From assembly GCA_031460175.1 (NCBI GenBank), contig JAVKGW010000006.1, positions 62,001 through 126,000 of the forward strand: a DNA stretch of 64,000 nucleotides, read 5' to 3'. Positions 8,928 through 14,825 of this stretch are shown piece by piece (position 1 is the stretch's first letter; every line of letters begins with the position of its first letter). The position numbers were made by a program, and so were the translations under genes. The notes below the pieces were generated by a model that was not told the DNA's origin, ran no database searches, and worked only from the letters and a program-made list of their open reading frames with translations. The DNA is from Armatimonadota bacterium. Its GTDB lineage: Bacteria > Sysuimicrobiota > Sysuimicrobiia > Sysuimicrobiales > Sysuimicrobiaceae.

Positions 8928-9003
8928 CGACGGGGTCGTCACCCCGTCGTCGTCACCTCTCATGCTAGTGTCGCTCTACCGCGGCGCTAGCAAGGCTAGC
9001 ATG
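8928..9003. promoter_or_regulatory. Palindrome cluster in the 8896-9075 intergenic stretch
   Basis: A perfect 9-bp stem with 4-nt loop (CGACGGGGT at 8928-8936, ACCCCGTCG at 8941-8949) is followed by CATGCTAG (8961-8968) inverted as CTAGCATG (8996-9003), with GCTAGC repeated at 8986 and 8995. No T-run follows, so an operator or a processing/replication signal is more likely than a simple terminator. The rest of 8896-9075 shows only the ribosome-binding site of the next gene. Confidence 0.45.
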
Positions 9004-9075
9004 CGGTTGCCAGGCCCCTGCTCACGCCTGCAAACTAGGGGCGCTCCGCAGGAACGGGAGGGGAGGTGGCAGGCG

Positions 9076-9285
9076 ATGGGCGCGAAGAGGAAGGGCACGG
9101 ACCCCGTTTTCGGTGGCGTGCTGGTCCGCCGGAGCTCCGGCACGTGGGTGTGGGCAGACACCGGCGAACCTGAACCGCGGGTGCGGGACTGGCGGCTGGG
9201 CCGGCGGGGCGCGGTGATCTTCCACGCATCGGTCGCGCGCGACCTGTTCGAGCGTTTCGGCCAGAGCAGGAGGAGCAGGACATGA
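9076..9285 (+). CDS. Small hypothetical element protein (69 aa)
   Basis: ATG with a good ribosome-binding site (GGGAGGTGG, 5-6 nt upstream). The product is basic, with a central segment VLVRRSSGTWVWADTG and an amphipathic helix SVARDLFERFGQ near the C-terminus. The stop overlaps the start of the next tiny frame (ATGA), placing it first in a three-gene cluster with 9282-9359 and 9356-9571. No family recognised. The good start and the gene chain support it being real. Confidence 0.55.
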   Translation: MGAKRKGTDPVFGGVLVRRSSGTWVWADTGEPEPRVRDWRLGRRGAVIFHASVARDLFERFGQSRRSRT

Positions 9286-9359
9286 CCTCCTCGGACTCCG
9301 TCTTGGCCCTGGAGGCGGCGGAGGCGATGCTCCGGGCGGCGCGTCGAGGTGGACCGTGA
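9282..9359 (+). CDS. 25-residue ORF bridging two overlapping genes
   Basis: ATG overlaps the preceding stop (ATGA) and its own stop overlaps the next start (GTGA). The 25-residue product is a short Ala/Leu/Glu-rich helix. It may be a real micropeptide or only a coupling frame that delivers ribosomes to 9356-9571. Evidence is purely positional. Confidence 0.3.
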   Translation: MTSSDSVLALEAAEAMLRAARRGGP

Positions 9360-9571
9360 GCCGATCCGGCTCCACCCGCCCTCCGTGCCAGGAATGCGGC
9401 TTGGCCGACCGGGTGGCGCGGGTGGTGTACGGGCTGCCTGCGCCCGACTACGAACCGCCCGAGCCCGTGGTCCTCGGTGGCTGCATCGTCCACCCGGACG
9501 CTCCGGCCTGGCGCTGCCTCCGGTGCGGCGAGTGGTTCGGGCGGGTGGGCGAATCGCATCAGCCCGGATAG
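9356..9571 (+). CDS. Small two-knuckle zinc-ribbon protein
   Basis: 71 residues. PPCQECGL near the N-terminus and WRCLRCGEWFG near the C-terminus form a four-cysteine zinc ribbon; between them ARVVYGLP and VVLGGCIVHPDAP match a widespread small bacterial family of unknown function (as I recall it, not searched). GTG start overlaps the preceding stop. Convergent with the replication module; the 31 bp between them contain a T-run (9590-9597) but no convincing stem. Confidence 0.7.
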   Translation: MSRSGSTRPPCQECGLADRVARVVYGLPAPDYEPPEPVVLGGCIVHPDAPAWRCLRCGEWFGRVGESHQPG

Positions 9572-9602
9572 GCTCGGATAGTCTCGGCATTTTTTTCGCC
9601 CG

Positions 9603-9890
9603 CTACCCGAGCCGGCGGGCGGTGCGCGGCCGCAACCCGCCTCGGGCCGTGCGGACCATGGGCGACCCGGGCGGTGCTGCGGCGAGGCGCGCCAGGTCCT
9701 CCGGGTCTGCCTCCGTCCGAGCCGGGTGGGCTTCCTCCTGCGCCCGCGCCTCTGCGGCCTCGCTCAAGAGCTCGGCGATCTGGGCGCACAGGGCGGCACG
9801 TGACCAGTCACCCGCGCGGACGAGGCGGAGAGCGAGGGCCGTCCAGCCCTCCGCCAAGGCCTCGCGCAGGTTGCACTCCTCGGTGGTCAC
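9603..9890 (-). CDS. Hypothetical element protein (95 aa), last gene of the rep operon
   Basis: GTG at 9890 overlaps the stop of the upstream gene (GTGA); another GTG sits one codon earlier. N-terminal helical segment LREALAEGWTALALRLVRAG, then an acidic helix and a basic tail ending RTARRLG. The helical part resembles the neighbouring 60-aa product (both have an EAW/EGW-A-L-R-AG pattern), so the two may be ancient duplicates. No family recognised. Confidence 0.5.
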   Translation of the reverse strand: MTTEECNLREALAEGWTALALRLVRAGDWSRAALCAQIAELLSEAAEARAQEEAHPARTEADPEDLARLAAAPPGSPMVRTARGGLRPRTARRLG

Positions 9891-10069
9891 CACTCGCCTC
9901 GGCCTTCGAGGAGTTGCAGGACCTTGCGCCCCTCCGACGCCGCGGCCCGGGCCCGGACCGAGGCGTCTTCGTAGCCTGCCCGCAGCAACCAGTCGGAGAC
10001 GGCGCGCCAGGCCTCCGTCAAGGTCCGAATCAGGTCGAGGTCGTCCTCGTCCAGACGCCGGCCCGTCAT
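9887..10069 (-). CDS. Hypothetical element protein (60 aa)
   Basis: ATG at 10069 overlaps the preceding stop (ATGA). An acidic start (RRLDEDDLDLIRTL) leads into the helix EAWRAVSDWLLRAGYEDA. Position within an unbroken chain of overlapping genes supports translation. Function unknown; probably a small accessory of the replication module. Confidence 0.5.
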   Translation of the reverse strand: MTGRRLDEDDLDLIRTLTEAWRAVSDWLLRAGYEDASVRARAAASEGRKVLQLLEGRGEW

Positions 10070-10590
10070 AGCCCGCCGCTCCGCTCCAGCCGCTCCTCGG
10101 CCGACTTGACCGCAGAGAGGGCGTCCTCGATCGGCCTGGTCCAGAACGGGTCCGGCCGCCCACCCGCGGCCGCCACGGCGCGCTCGATCTCCGCGGCTTC
10201 GGCAAGTAGCGCCTCCACGGCCGGGCGGACCTCCTCCACGAACCGCCGCAGGACCGCCAGCCGGCGCGGTTCCGCCTGGGCGGCCACGTGGGCCACGTTC
10301 GCGCGCTTCAACCGGCCCTGGACCGCGGCCTCCAGCTCGGCGAGACGGGCCTCCAGGGCCGGTCGGTGGCGCTCGATCAGGGCAACCCGGCCCTCGGCGG
10401 CTTGCGCGGCGAGCAAGGCCCGATCGGTGCCCCTCGCGTTCGAAAGGGCCTGCTCGAAGGCCTCGGAGGCAAGGCGGGTGGCCTCCTCGCGGGCATGTCG
10501 TTCGAGGCCGGGCAGGGCCGCGAGTTGCCGGCGAAGTCGCTCGATTTCGAGCAGAGCTCCTCGATAGTCAGCATGTTGCTCGAAGGTCAT
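10066..10590 (-). CDS. Coiled-coil hypothetical element protein (174 aa)
   Basis: ATG preceded by GGAGGTGAACC, one of the best ribosome-binding sites in the element. The product is almost wholly alpha-helical, with Leu/Ala heptads (LEIERLRRQLAALPGLERHA; ALEARLAELEAAVQGRLK) and no cysteines or membrane segments. It could be a structural or DNA-associated accessory protein; no family recognised. Only 3 nt separate it from the gene upstream. Confidence 0.6.
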   Translation of the reverse strand: MTFEQHADYRGALLEIERLRRQLAALPGLERHAREEATRLASEAFEQALSNARGTDRALLAAQAAEGRVALIERHRPALEARLAELEAAVQGRLKRANVAHVAAQAEPRRLAVLRRFVEEVRPAVEALLAEAAEIERAVAAAGGRPDPFWTRPIEDALSAVKSAEERLERSGGL

Positions 10591-10593
10591 GGT

Positions 10594-10986
10594 TCACCTC
10601 CGGTCGTGCTGTTTTGCAAGCCAATCTCCATACGCCTCCAGCCCACCCTCCGCCACCACCTCGAAGCCCGGAAGCCGGCGGATCCGGACCCTCTTCAGGT
10701 CGGCCCCAAGTTCCACCACCACCGCCTCTGCGCCGGGCGCCTGGCTCAGGCGCCATAGAACCTCCAATTGCGGTCCGCGAGGGCCGGGTAAGGGCGCACC
10801 GTAAGGCAGAACCTCCACCAGGGCCACCGGCTCGTACAGGACCAGCCCGGGCTCGGGCTCGACCCGCCGGAACTCCACCAGGTCCACGTCCGCGGCGAGG
10901 GCCCAGGGCGGCAGGGCGCGTCGGTGCCAGGCGAGGAACCGCCGCCGCAACCCGGTGTCGCGGCCTTGCCAGCGCCGCGCACTCAC
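10594..10986 (-). CDS. Hypothetical protein with phage nuclease-like pattern (130 aa)
   Basis: GTG at 10986 overlaps the preceding stop (GTGA); a longer frame upstream is Gly/Pro-rich shadow. The segment FLAWHRRALPPWALAADVDL followed by VEFRR and PVALVEVLPYG resembles small phage/plasmid proteins with a WHR...D-D-E...VA-E-K pattern, possibly PD-(D/E)XK-like. The lysine expected after the second Glu is absent here (VEVLPYG), so nuclease activity is doubtful. This resemblance is recalled, not searched. Confidence 0.5.
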   Translation of the reverse strand: MSARRWQGRDTGLRRRFLAWHRRALPPWALAADVDLVEFRRVEPEPGLVLYEPVALVEVLPYGAPLPGPRGPQLEVLWRLSQAPGAEAVVVELGADLKRVRIRRLPGFEVVAEGGLEAYGDWLAKQHDRR

Positions 10987-11276
10987 CGGCGGACCTCCGC
11001 CCGGGCCACCGCCTCCAGGGCCTGGGCCCAGCCGGTAGTACCCGGCCACCACCGCTTGCCCTCAAGGTGCTCCTGCCACCACCTCCTGCGGCCCGGGTCC
11101 AGCAGGTCCTGGGCGGCAACCTGGTAGAAGGCACCAGCTCGCTCCAGGCACCCAGGGTGCCCGACCAGCCACCTGGCGGGCGGCCGGCGGAGGGCCCGGG
11201 CCGGGTCCACCGCCAGGGTCGCCTCCTCCGGGCAGACTGGGCGGCGACAGACCTCGCAAACCAGGGCGGGCCTCAT
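10983..11276 (-). CDS. Hypothetical Cys-containing element protein (97 aa)
   Basis: ATG at 11276 overlaps the stop of the replication gene (ATGA). The N-terminus LVCEVCRRPVCPEEATL and the later GHPGCLERAG supply four or five Cys/His ligands, suggesting a zinc-binding fold. The C-terminal half is rich in Trp and basic residues (RRRWWQEHLEGKRWWPG). Probably a DNA-associated accessory of the replication protein; unrecognised. Confidence 0.6.
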   Translation of the reverse strand: MRPALVCEVCRRPVCPEEATLAVDPARALRRPPARWLVGHPGCLERAGAFYQVAAQDLLDPGRRRWWQEHLEGKRWWPGTTGWAQALEAVARAEVRR

Positions 11277-13102
11277 AGGAGGCCCTCCTGCCTCGCCGGG
11301 CCGTTCAGCCGGCGCCCGGGCCGCAGGTCCTCGATCCGGGCGTAGGCGAGGCACCCGGAGCACCTGACCCAGCCGGGCCACTCAGGGTCCGGATGCCACC
11401 TGCCACCGCACGTCTGCGGTGGCAGGTCCAGGACCGGGCCGGGTGGTGAGGGCCGGGCAGGGTCTTGAGCAGAGCCCGGGTCTGGGCCGGGCGAGGGTGG
11501 CCCACCCGGTGCCGGGTCGCCCAGGGTCGGGTCGGGCGGCGAGGGCCGGGTGGCCGCCGGTGGGTGGGCAGCCTCCTCGGAGGGTACGGTGTTACGTGTT
11601 ACGCCTGTTACGGTGTTACGGTCACGCCCAGGCCGTAACACCGTAACAGGCGTAACAGGCGTAACAGGTGTAACAGGCGTAACAGGCATAACAGGTACCC
11701 GAGCTCCTTGTTCCTCGCCGGAGGGCCCTTGGGTGATGGCGTACCGCCCATCCGGGCACCTCTGAAGGTACCCGGCTCGGGCCATCCTGGAGAGGCGCAT
11801 GCGGACCGCCTCGGCCCGGATGCCCAGGGCGGCCGCGATCTCGGAGGGCCGCATCGGCCCGCCCACCCGGAGGGTTTCCAGGACCTCTTGTTGCTCTCGG
11901 GTGGCCATGACCTCCTGGGCCGGACCCTCCACCACCCACAGCCCGCCCTCGAAGCGGAGGGCCAGCTCCTGGTCCTCCACGTCTCGCCCCGTGATCGAGA
12001 GGGTCGCCTCCTGCGCGCCACGAGTCCGCCGGAGGACCCACACCGTGTCCGCGGCACCCGTGATGCCCGCGGACCCGCTGACCAGGTCCATTGGGTCATC
12101 GGCGGGTGCCTTCCGGGTGTGGTGGACCACCAGTATGGCCACGCCGTGCCGGCGGGCGAGGTCTGCCAACGGGCCGAGGGTCTCGTAGTCTAGGGCGTAG
12201 GCGTTCGTGCGCGCATCCTGCCGGCCGCGCAGCCGCTGGAGGGTGTCAACGACCACCAGTCTGGCTTCCGGGTGGGCTCGCAGCCAGGCCTCAAGGGCCC
12301 GCAGGCCGCCATCACTCAACGTGGGCCACTCGAAGGCCAGGTGCAGCCGGCTCAGGTCCGCACCGGTGGCGCCTAACTGTTCCAGGCGGCTCCGGATGCG
12401 CCTTGGCGTGTCCTCCAGGGCGATGTACAGTACCTCGCCCGGTTCGCACCTCCACCGGCTCAAGGCCATTCCGCCGGTTGCTACGGCAACCGCGACACCG
12501 AGCGAGGCGTAAGACTTTCCGGCTTTTGGCTTGCCGGCAAAGACCGCAACGCCCTCGGGCAGGACCGACGAAACGACCCACCTGGGCTCCGAGGGCGGGC
12601 AGGCCATCAGATCGGCGGCGGAGGTCGTCGCAGGCCACGGGCCGGCAGCCTCGTGGTCGCGCTCCTCCAGGGCCCGCCTGAGGTCCTCCAGGGCCTCCTG
12701 GGCCCTCCGGTCGCCCGTCTCCAGGTAGTGGGCCACCGCCCTGGCCGCCAGGGCCAACCGGCGCTTTCGAGCCTGGGCCCGCACCTTCTCGAGGAGGACC
12801 TCGGCGCCCGCGGAGGTGGCCACCGAGTTCTGGAGGGCGATGAGGTAGGCGGACCCGCCGACTTCATCGAGCGACTTACCTTCCTCGACCAGGTGAGCCG
12901 CAACCGTGCCGATGTCCGCGGGTACGCCCTGCTCGACTAGGACCCTGATCACCCGGGCGATCTCCTGGTGCTGCGGCGCCCGGAAGTCACCCGGGTCCAG
13001 GTGCTCGGCCAAGGCCCGCTGCCTGGCCGAGTCCTCCAGGAGCAGGAGGCTACCCAGCAACTGGCGCTCAACCTCGAGGACTGCCTCAACCGATCCGGAC
13101 AT
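11273..13102 (-). CDS. Replication protein: DnaB-N domain plus RepA-like AAA ATPase
   Basis: 609 residues. A DnaB-like N-terminal helical domain (about 8-110, VERQLLGSLLL, VGGSAYLIAL) precedes a RepA/RecA-like ATPase (about 175-390) with Walker A GKPKAGKS (190-197) and Walker B LVVVDT (282-287). A winged-helix segment follows (about 405-450, PSEIAAALGIRAEAVRMRLS), then a Val-Thr-Pro repeat (471-487) encoded by 9-nt tandem repeats, a Pro-rich linker and a C-terminal Cys pair (CSGC). Plasmid and phage helicase/primase-loading proteins share this plan, so it probably replicates the excised element. First gene of a six-gene leftward operon. The repeat segment may double as origin DNA. Confidence 0.85.
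   Translation of the reverse strand: MSGSVEAVLEVERQLLGSLLLLEDSARQRALAEHLDPGDFRAPQHQEIARVIRVLVEQGVPADIGTVAAHLVEEGKSLDEVGGSAYLIALQNSVATSAGAEVLLEKVRAQARKRRLALAARAVAHYLETGDRRAQEALEDLRRALEERDHEAAGPWPATTSAADLMACPPSEPRWVVSSVLPEGVAVFAGKPKAGKSYASLGVAVAVATGGMALSRWRCEPGEVLYIALEDTPRRIRSRLEQLGATGADLSRLHLAFEWPTLSDGGLRALEAWLRAHPEARLVVVDTLQRLRGRQDARTNAYALDYETLGPLADLARRHGVAILVVHHTRKAPADDPMDLVSGSAGITGAADTVWVLRRTRGAQEATLSITGRDVEDQELALRFEGGLWVVEGPAQEVMATREQQEVLETLRVGGPMRPSEIAAALGIRAEAVRMRLSRMARAGYLQRCPDGRYAITQGPSGEEQGARVPVMPVTPVTPVTPVTPVTVLRPGRDRNTVTGVTRNTVPSEEAAHPPAATRPSPPDPTLGDPAPGGPPSPGPDPGSAQDPARPSPPGPVLDLPPQTCGGRWHPDPEWPGWVRCSGCLAYARIEDLRPGRRLNGPARQEGLL
11598..11697. repeat. Iteron-like 9-nt repeats and 24-bp inverted repeat inside rep
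   Basis: A perfect 24-bp inverted repeat (11598-11621 and 11633-11656, 11-nt spacer) is built from TGTTACGCC/TGTTACGG-type units. The right arm runs into six tandem 9-nt units TAACAGGCG (11644-11697, third, fifth and sixth units slightly varied). On the minus strand these encode the Val-Thr-Pro repeat. Such iterons plus hairpin inside a rep gene are typical of origins, but coding-repeat expansion alone could also give the tandem part. Confidence 0.7.
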
Positions 13103-13139
13103 ACGGCACCTCGCCCATAGATGGTCCTTTGCACCCAGG

Positions 13140-13166
13140 TTGCAGTCCGGCCGGGCCGGGCTGCAA
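13140..13166. promoter_or_regulatory. 27-bp palindrome between divergent element genes
   Basis: TTGCAGTCCGGCC (13140-13152) and GGCCGGGCTGCAA (13154-13166) form 13-bp arms with one mismatch and a single central base. It lies in the 90-bp gap between the rep operon (start 13102) and the gene at 13193, so it is a natural operator for divergent promoters; an origin role is also possible. Confidence 0.55.
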
Positions 13167-13192
13167 AATAAGCGTTAGGCGAGGCGTTTGAG

Positions 13193-13891
13193 GTGCGGGT
13201 ACGGTGGCTCCAGGCATCTAAGGACCAGGTCCAGGCCGCTGTTCGCGGGCTGAGGACGGGGTCCTGGCGGGTGCTGCAGCTGATCGCGGAGGGGCTGGGC
13301 CTGCCGGAGGGTGCCGTGGTGCTGGCGCCCTCCGGTGCGGCTGATGCCTATGAGCGGGCATGCTACGACCTGCTCGCGGCCATGGGTGGGCGGGTGGTGG
13401 TGGACCAGAAAGGTCGCGAGGTGGAGGTGGTGGAGCCTATGCAGGTGCGTCCGGAGGAAGCAGAGCGCCTGGAGCGCACGGTCTGGCTACACGCGTTCAG
13501 CGGTGATCTAAGCGCGGTGCGGCAGCTGACGGGGCGGCCTATCGGCGAGCGAGAGGCACAGAGGTTCCGCGAGTTCGTGGAGCGGGTGGTAACGGGCGAG
13601 GTGCGGGCCACCGCGGGCTGGTGGAAAGCGGTGGAACGCCGGGCCCTGAGCGCGAGGCCGGAGGCGGTACTGTACGCCTCGCTCCTGCGGGCCTACGAAG
13701 CCCGAGGCCTGGGGCGGCGTGAGGTTACTCGGAGGAAGGTTGCCCTGGCGAGTCGGTGCATGGTCTGTGGCACGTCCTTTGAGCGCCGCGGTGCTGCCCG
13801 CACCTGTGGGCGCCCGGAGTGTCGGCGAGAGGCCGCCCGTCGCAGGTTCCGCAGGTGGTACGCGCTCCATAAAGGGCGGCGGGCGCGGTAA
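13193..13891 (+). CDS. Hypothetical element protein with C-terminal zinc finger (232 aa)
   Basis: GTG start; weak ribosome-binding site (GAGG). The first about 175 residues are mixed alpha/beta with no familiar motif (AVVLAPSGAADAYERACYDL; VVVDQKGREVEVVEP). The C-terminus has four cysteines, CMVCGTSF then TCGRPECRREAARRRFRRW, a basic zinc-finger tail likely to bind nucleic acid and similar in layout to CGNR-type fingers. Divergent from the rep operon across a large palindrome, so it may be the element's regulator, by position only. Confidence 0.6.
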   Translation: MRVRWLQASKDQVQAAVRGLRTGSWRVLQLIAEGLGLPEGAVVLAPSGAADAYERACYDLLAAMGGRVVVDQKGREVEVVEPMQVRPEEAERLERTVWLHAFSGDLSAVRQLTGRPIGEREAQRFREFVERVVTGEVRATAGWWKAVERRALSARPEAVLYASLLRAYEARGLGRREVTRRKVALASRCMVCGTSFERRGAARTCGRPECRREAARRRFRRWYALHKGRRAR

Positions 13892-13948
13892 GATAGGCTT
13901 GGGCGGCGGCCCGCACCGCACCTCGCCCAGAGCCACCGCCGCCCACAC

Positions 13949-13982
13949 GAAGGGCAGCTCGAGGAGCACCGGGCTGCCCTTC
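13949..13982 (+). terminator. Hairpin downstream of 13193-13891
   Basis: GAAGGGCAGC (13949-13958) pairs perfectly with GCTGCCCTTC (13973-13982) around a 14-nt loop, 58 nt after the stop codon. No U-tract follows, so it would be a weak intrinsic terminator or an RNA-stabilising hairpin. Confidence 0.4.
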
Positions 13983-14242
13983 TGCCTGCTCGCCGTGGTA
14001 AGATGGTCCTGGTGCGGTAGCCACCGCCCTCGCACGCCGCACCCAGCCTCCTGTGCCGCGGCCTGGACCACCACCCGGGCCGCGGCCTTCTACTTGGCCA
14101 CCCGGGTGATTCACCCTGGCAGGACTTTGGTCCGAGCCTGTCGAATCAGATCCGCACCTCGGCCAAGCAGGAGGCGGGCGGTGCGAAGCCAAGGTTCACC
14201 CTTCCAGGATGCAGGAGTGGTGCGGCCTTCGGGCCCTGAGGT
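13983..14242. other. Non-coding right end of the element with third copy of a 15-mer
   Basis: No convincing gene in 13892-14242. The 15-mer AAGCCAAGGTTCACC, which ends both att repeats (7697-7711, 14352-14366), occurs a third time at 14186-14200 in the same orientation. It may be an integrase arm site or the scar of an earlier, shorter attachment site. GGTAAGATAGG and GGTAAGATGG recur at 13887 and 13997. In the excised circle this stretch would lie upstream of int and could hold its promoter. Confidence 0.5.
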
Positions 14243-14366
14243 GAGCGTTGGCCTCCGGAGCCAAAGGTCGCAGGTTCGAATCCTGCCGGGCGCGCCAGCA
14301 CTTGTACCACAAGGATTCCAGTCACCCTCATCCTCTCTAGACCGGCCCGGAAAGCCAAGGTTCACC
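14243..14366 (+). repeat. attR: right 124-bp direct repeat with tRNA-Arg fragment
   Basis: Identical to 7588-7711. It contains the last 55 nt of a tRNA-Arg (14243-14297) without the acceptor 5' strand and D arm, so it is not a functional tRNA. 14367-14603 beyond it is host DNA in which I see no gene. Confidence 0.93.
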
Positions 14367-14603
14367 CCCGGAGCGGGCGGTCGTGGCCGTCAAGCGGGAA
14401 GGTGGTCTGGTGGCGTTCGAGAGACCCCTCTGCCCCCATCCCACCTTCGCCCGGTACGAGGGCGGGAATCCCCGGGAGGCGCGGGGTTTCCGCTGTATGC
14501 CAACCCGGTAGCCGGTTCGGGACGAGCCCAAAGAATGAGCTGACAGATGTCACCCTTCTCTGGTACCCTGATGGGCCGGAACCAAACCGTGGGGAGGTCG
14601 GAA

Positions 14604-14813
14604 ATGGCGGAGGTGACCATCACGCCCCGGGACAACGGCCCGTACCTGGTGCGGGGGCCGGTGCGCTTGGTGGACGCGGAGGGACGCGCGTGGAACCTCG
14701 ACCGCGAGGTCATCGCCCTGTGCCGGTGCGGGGGGAGCGCCAACAAGCCCTTCTGCGATGGTACCCATGCCCGCATCGGCTTCCAGTCTCAGGTCCGGGC
14801 CTCCGCTCCCTAA
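14604..14813 (+). CDS. CDGSH iron-sulfur domain protein
   Basis: 69 residues; the motif CRCGGSANKPFCDGTH (three Cys and one His) binds a 2Fe-2S cluster in CDGSH/mitoNEET-like proteins. The ATG at 14604 follows GGGGAGGTCGGA, a strong ribosome-binding site; the longer frame upstream has none. The N-terminal GPYLVRGPVRLVDAEG is the usual beta part of single-motif bacterial family members. Redox or Fe-S transfer role; no partner gene nearby. Convergent with the MFS gene (12 bp apart). Confidence 0.9.
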   Translation: MAEVTITPRDNGPYLVRGPVRLVDAEGRAWNLDREVIALCRCGGSANKPFCDGTHARIGFQSQVRASAP

Positions 14814-14825
14814 AGGCTTACCTGA

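Larger units (their letters stand above)
7588..14366. mobile_element. Integrated element in tRNA-Arg(CCG), about 6.65 kb
   Basis: Two perfect 124-bp direct repeats, 7588-7711 and 14243-14366, lie 6655 bp apart. The left copy completes the tRNA gene and the right copy is an orphan 3' tRNA fragment, the classic result of tyrosine-recombinase integration into a tRNA 3' half. A full tyrosine integrase starts 4 nt inside the left repeat. The interior has a leftward replication module (9603-13102), rightward small genes on either side, and no recognisable capsid, relaxase or resistance gene. It is best seen as a small integrative plasmid or satellite-like element. The perfect repeats suggest it is recent or still able to excise; this is inferred. 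Confidence 0.9.

Noticed and set aside
8574-8990. 138-residue frame taken as a full gene
   Set aside because: Most of it is low-complexity; only a short HTH-like part looks real, so it is reported as a possible frameshift remnant, not as a CDS.
10614-11345. 243-residue plus-strand frame in the element
   Set aside because: Antisense to the small-gene operon, low complexity, no ribosome-binding site; the minus-strand genes form an overlapping chain.
11644-11697. Tandem 9-nt units considered as a CRISPR or minisatellite
   Set aside because: No spacers, units far too short for CRISPR; they sit in frame within rep and match the inverted repeat, so an iteron-like array is the better reading.
14367-14603. 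Possible gene between attR and the CDGSH gene
   Set aside because: Frames are arginine/proline-rich, lack ribosome-binding sites and run through the CDGSH gene out of frame.
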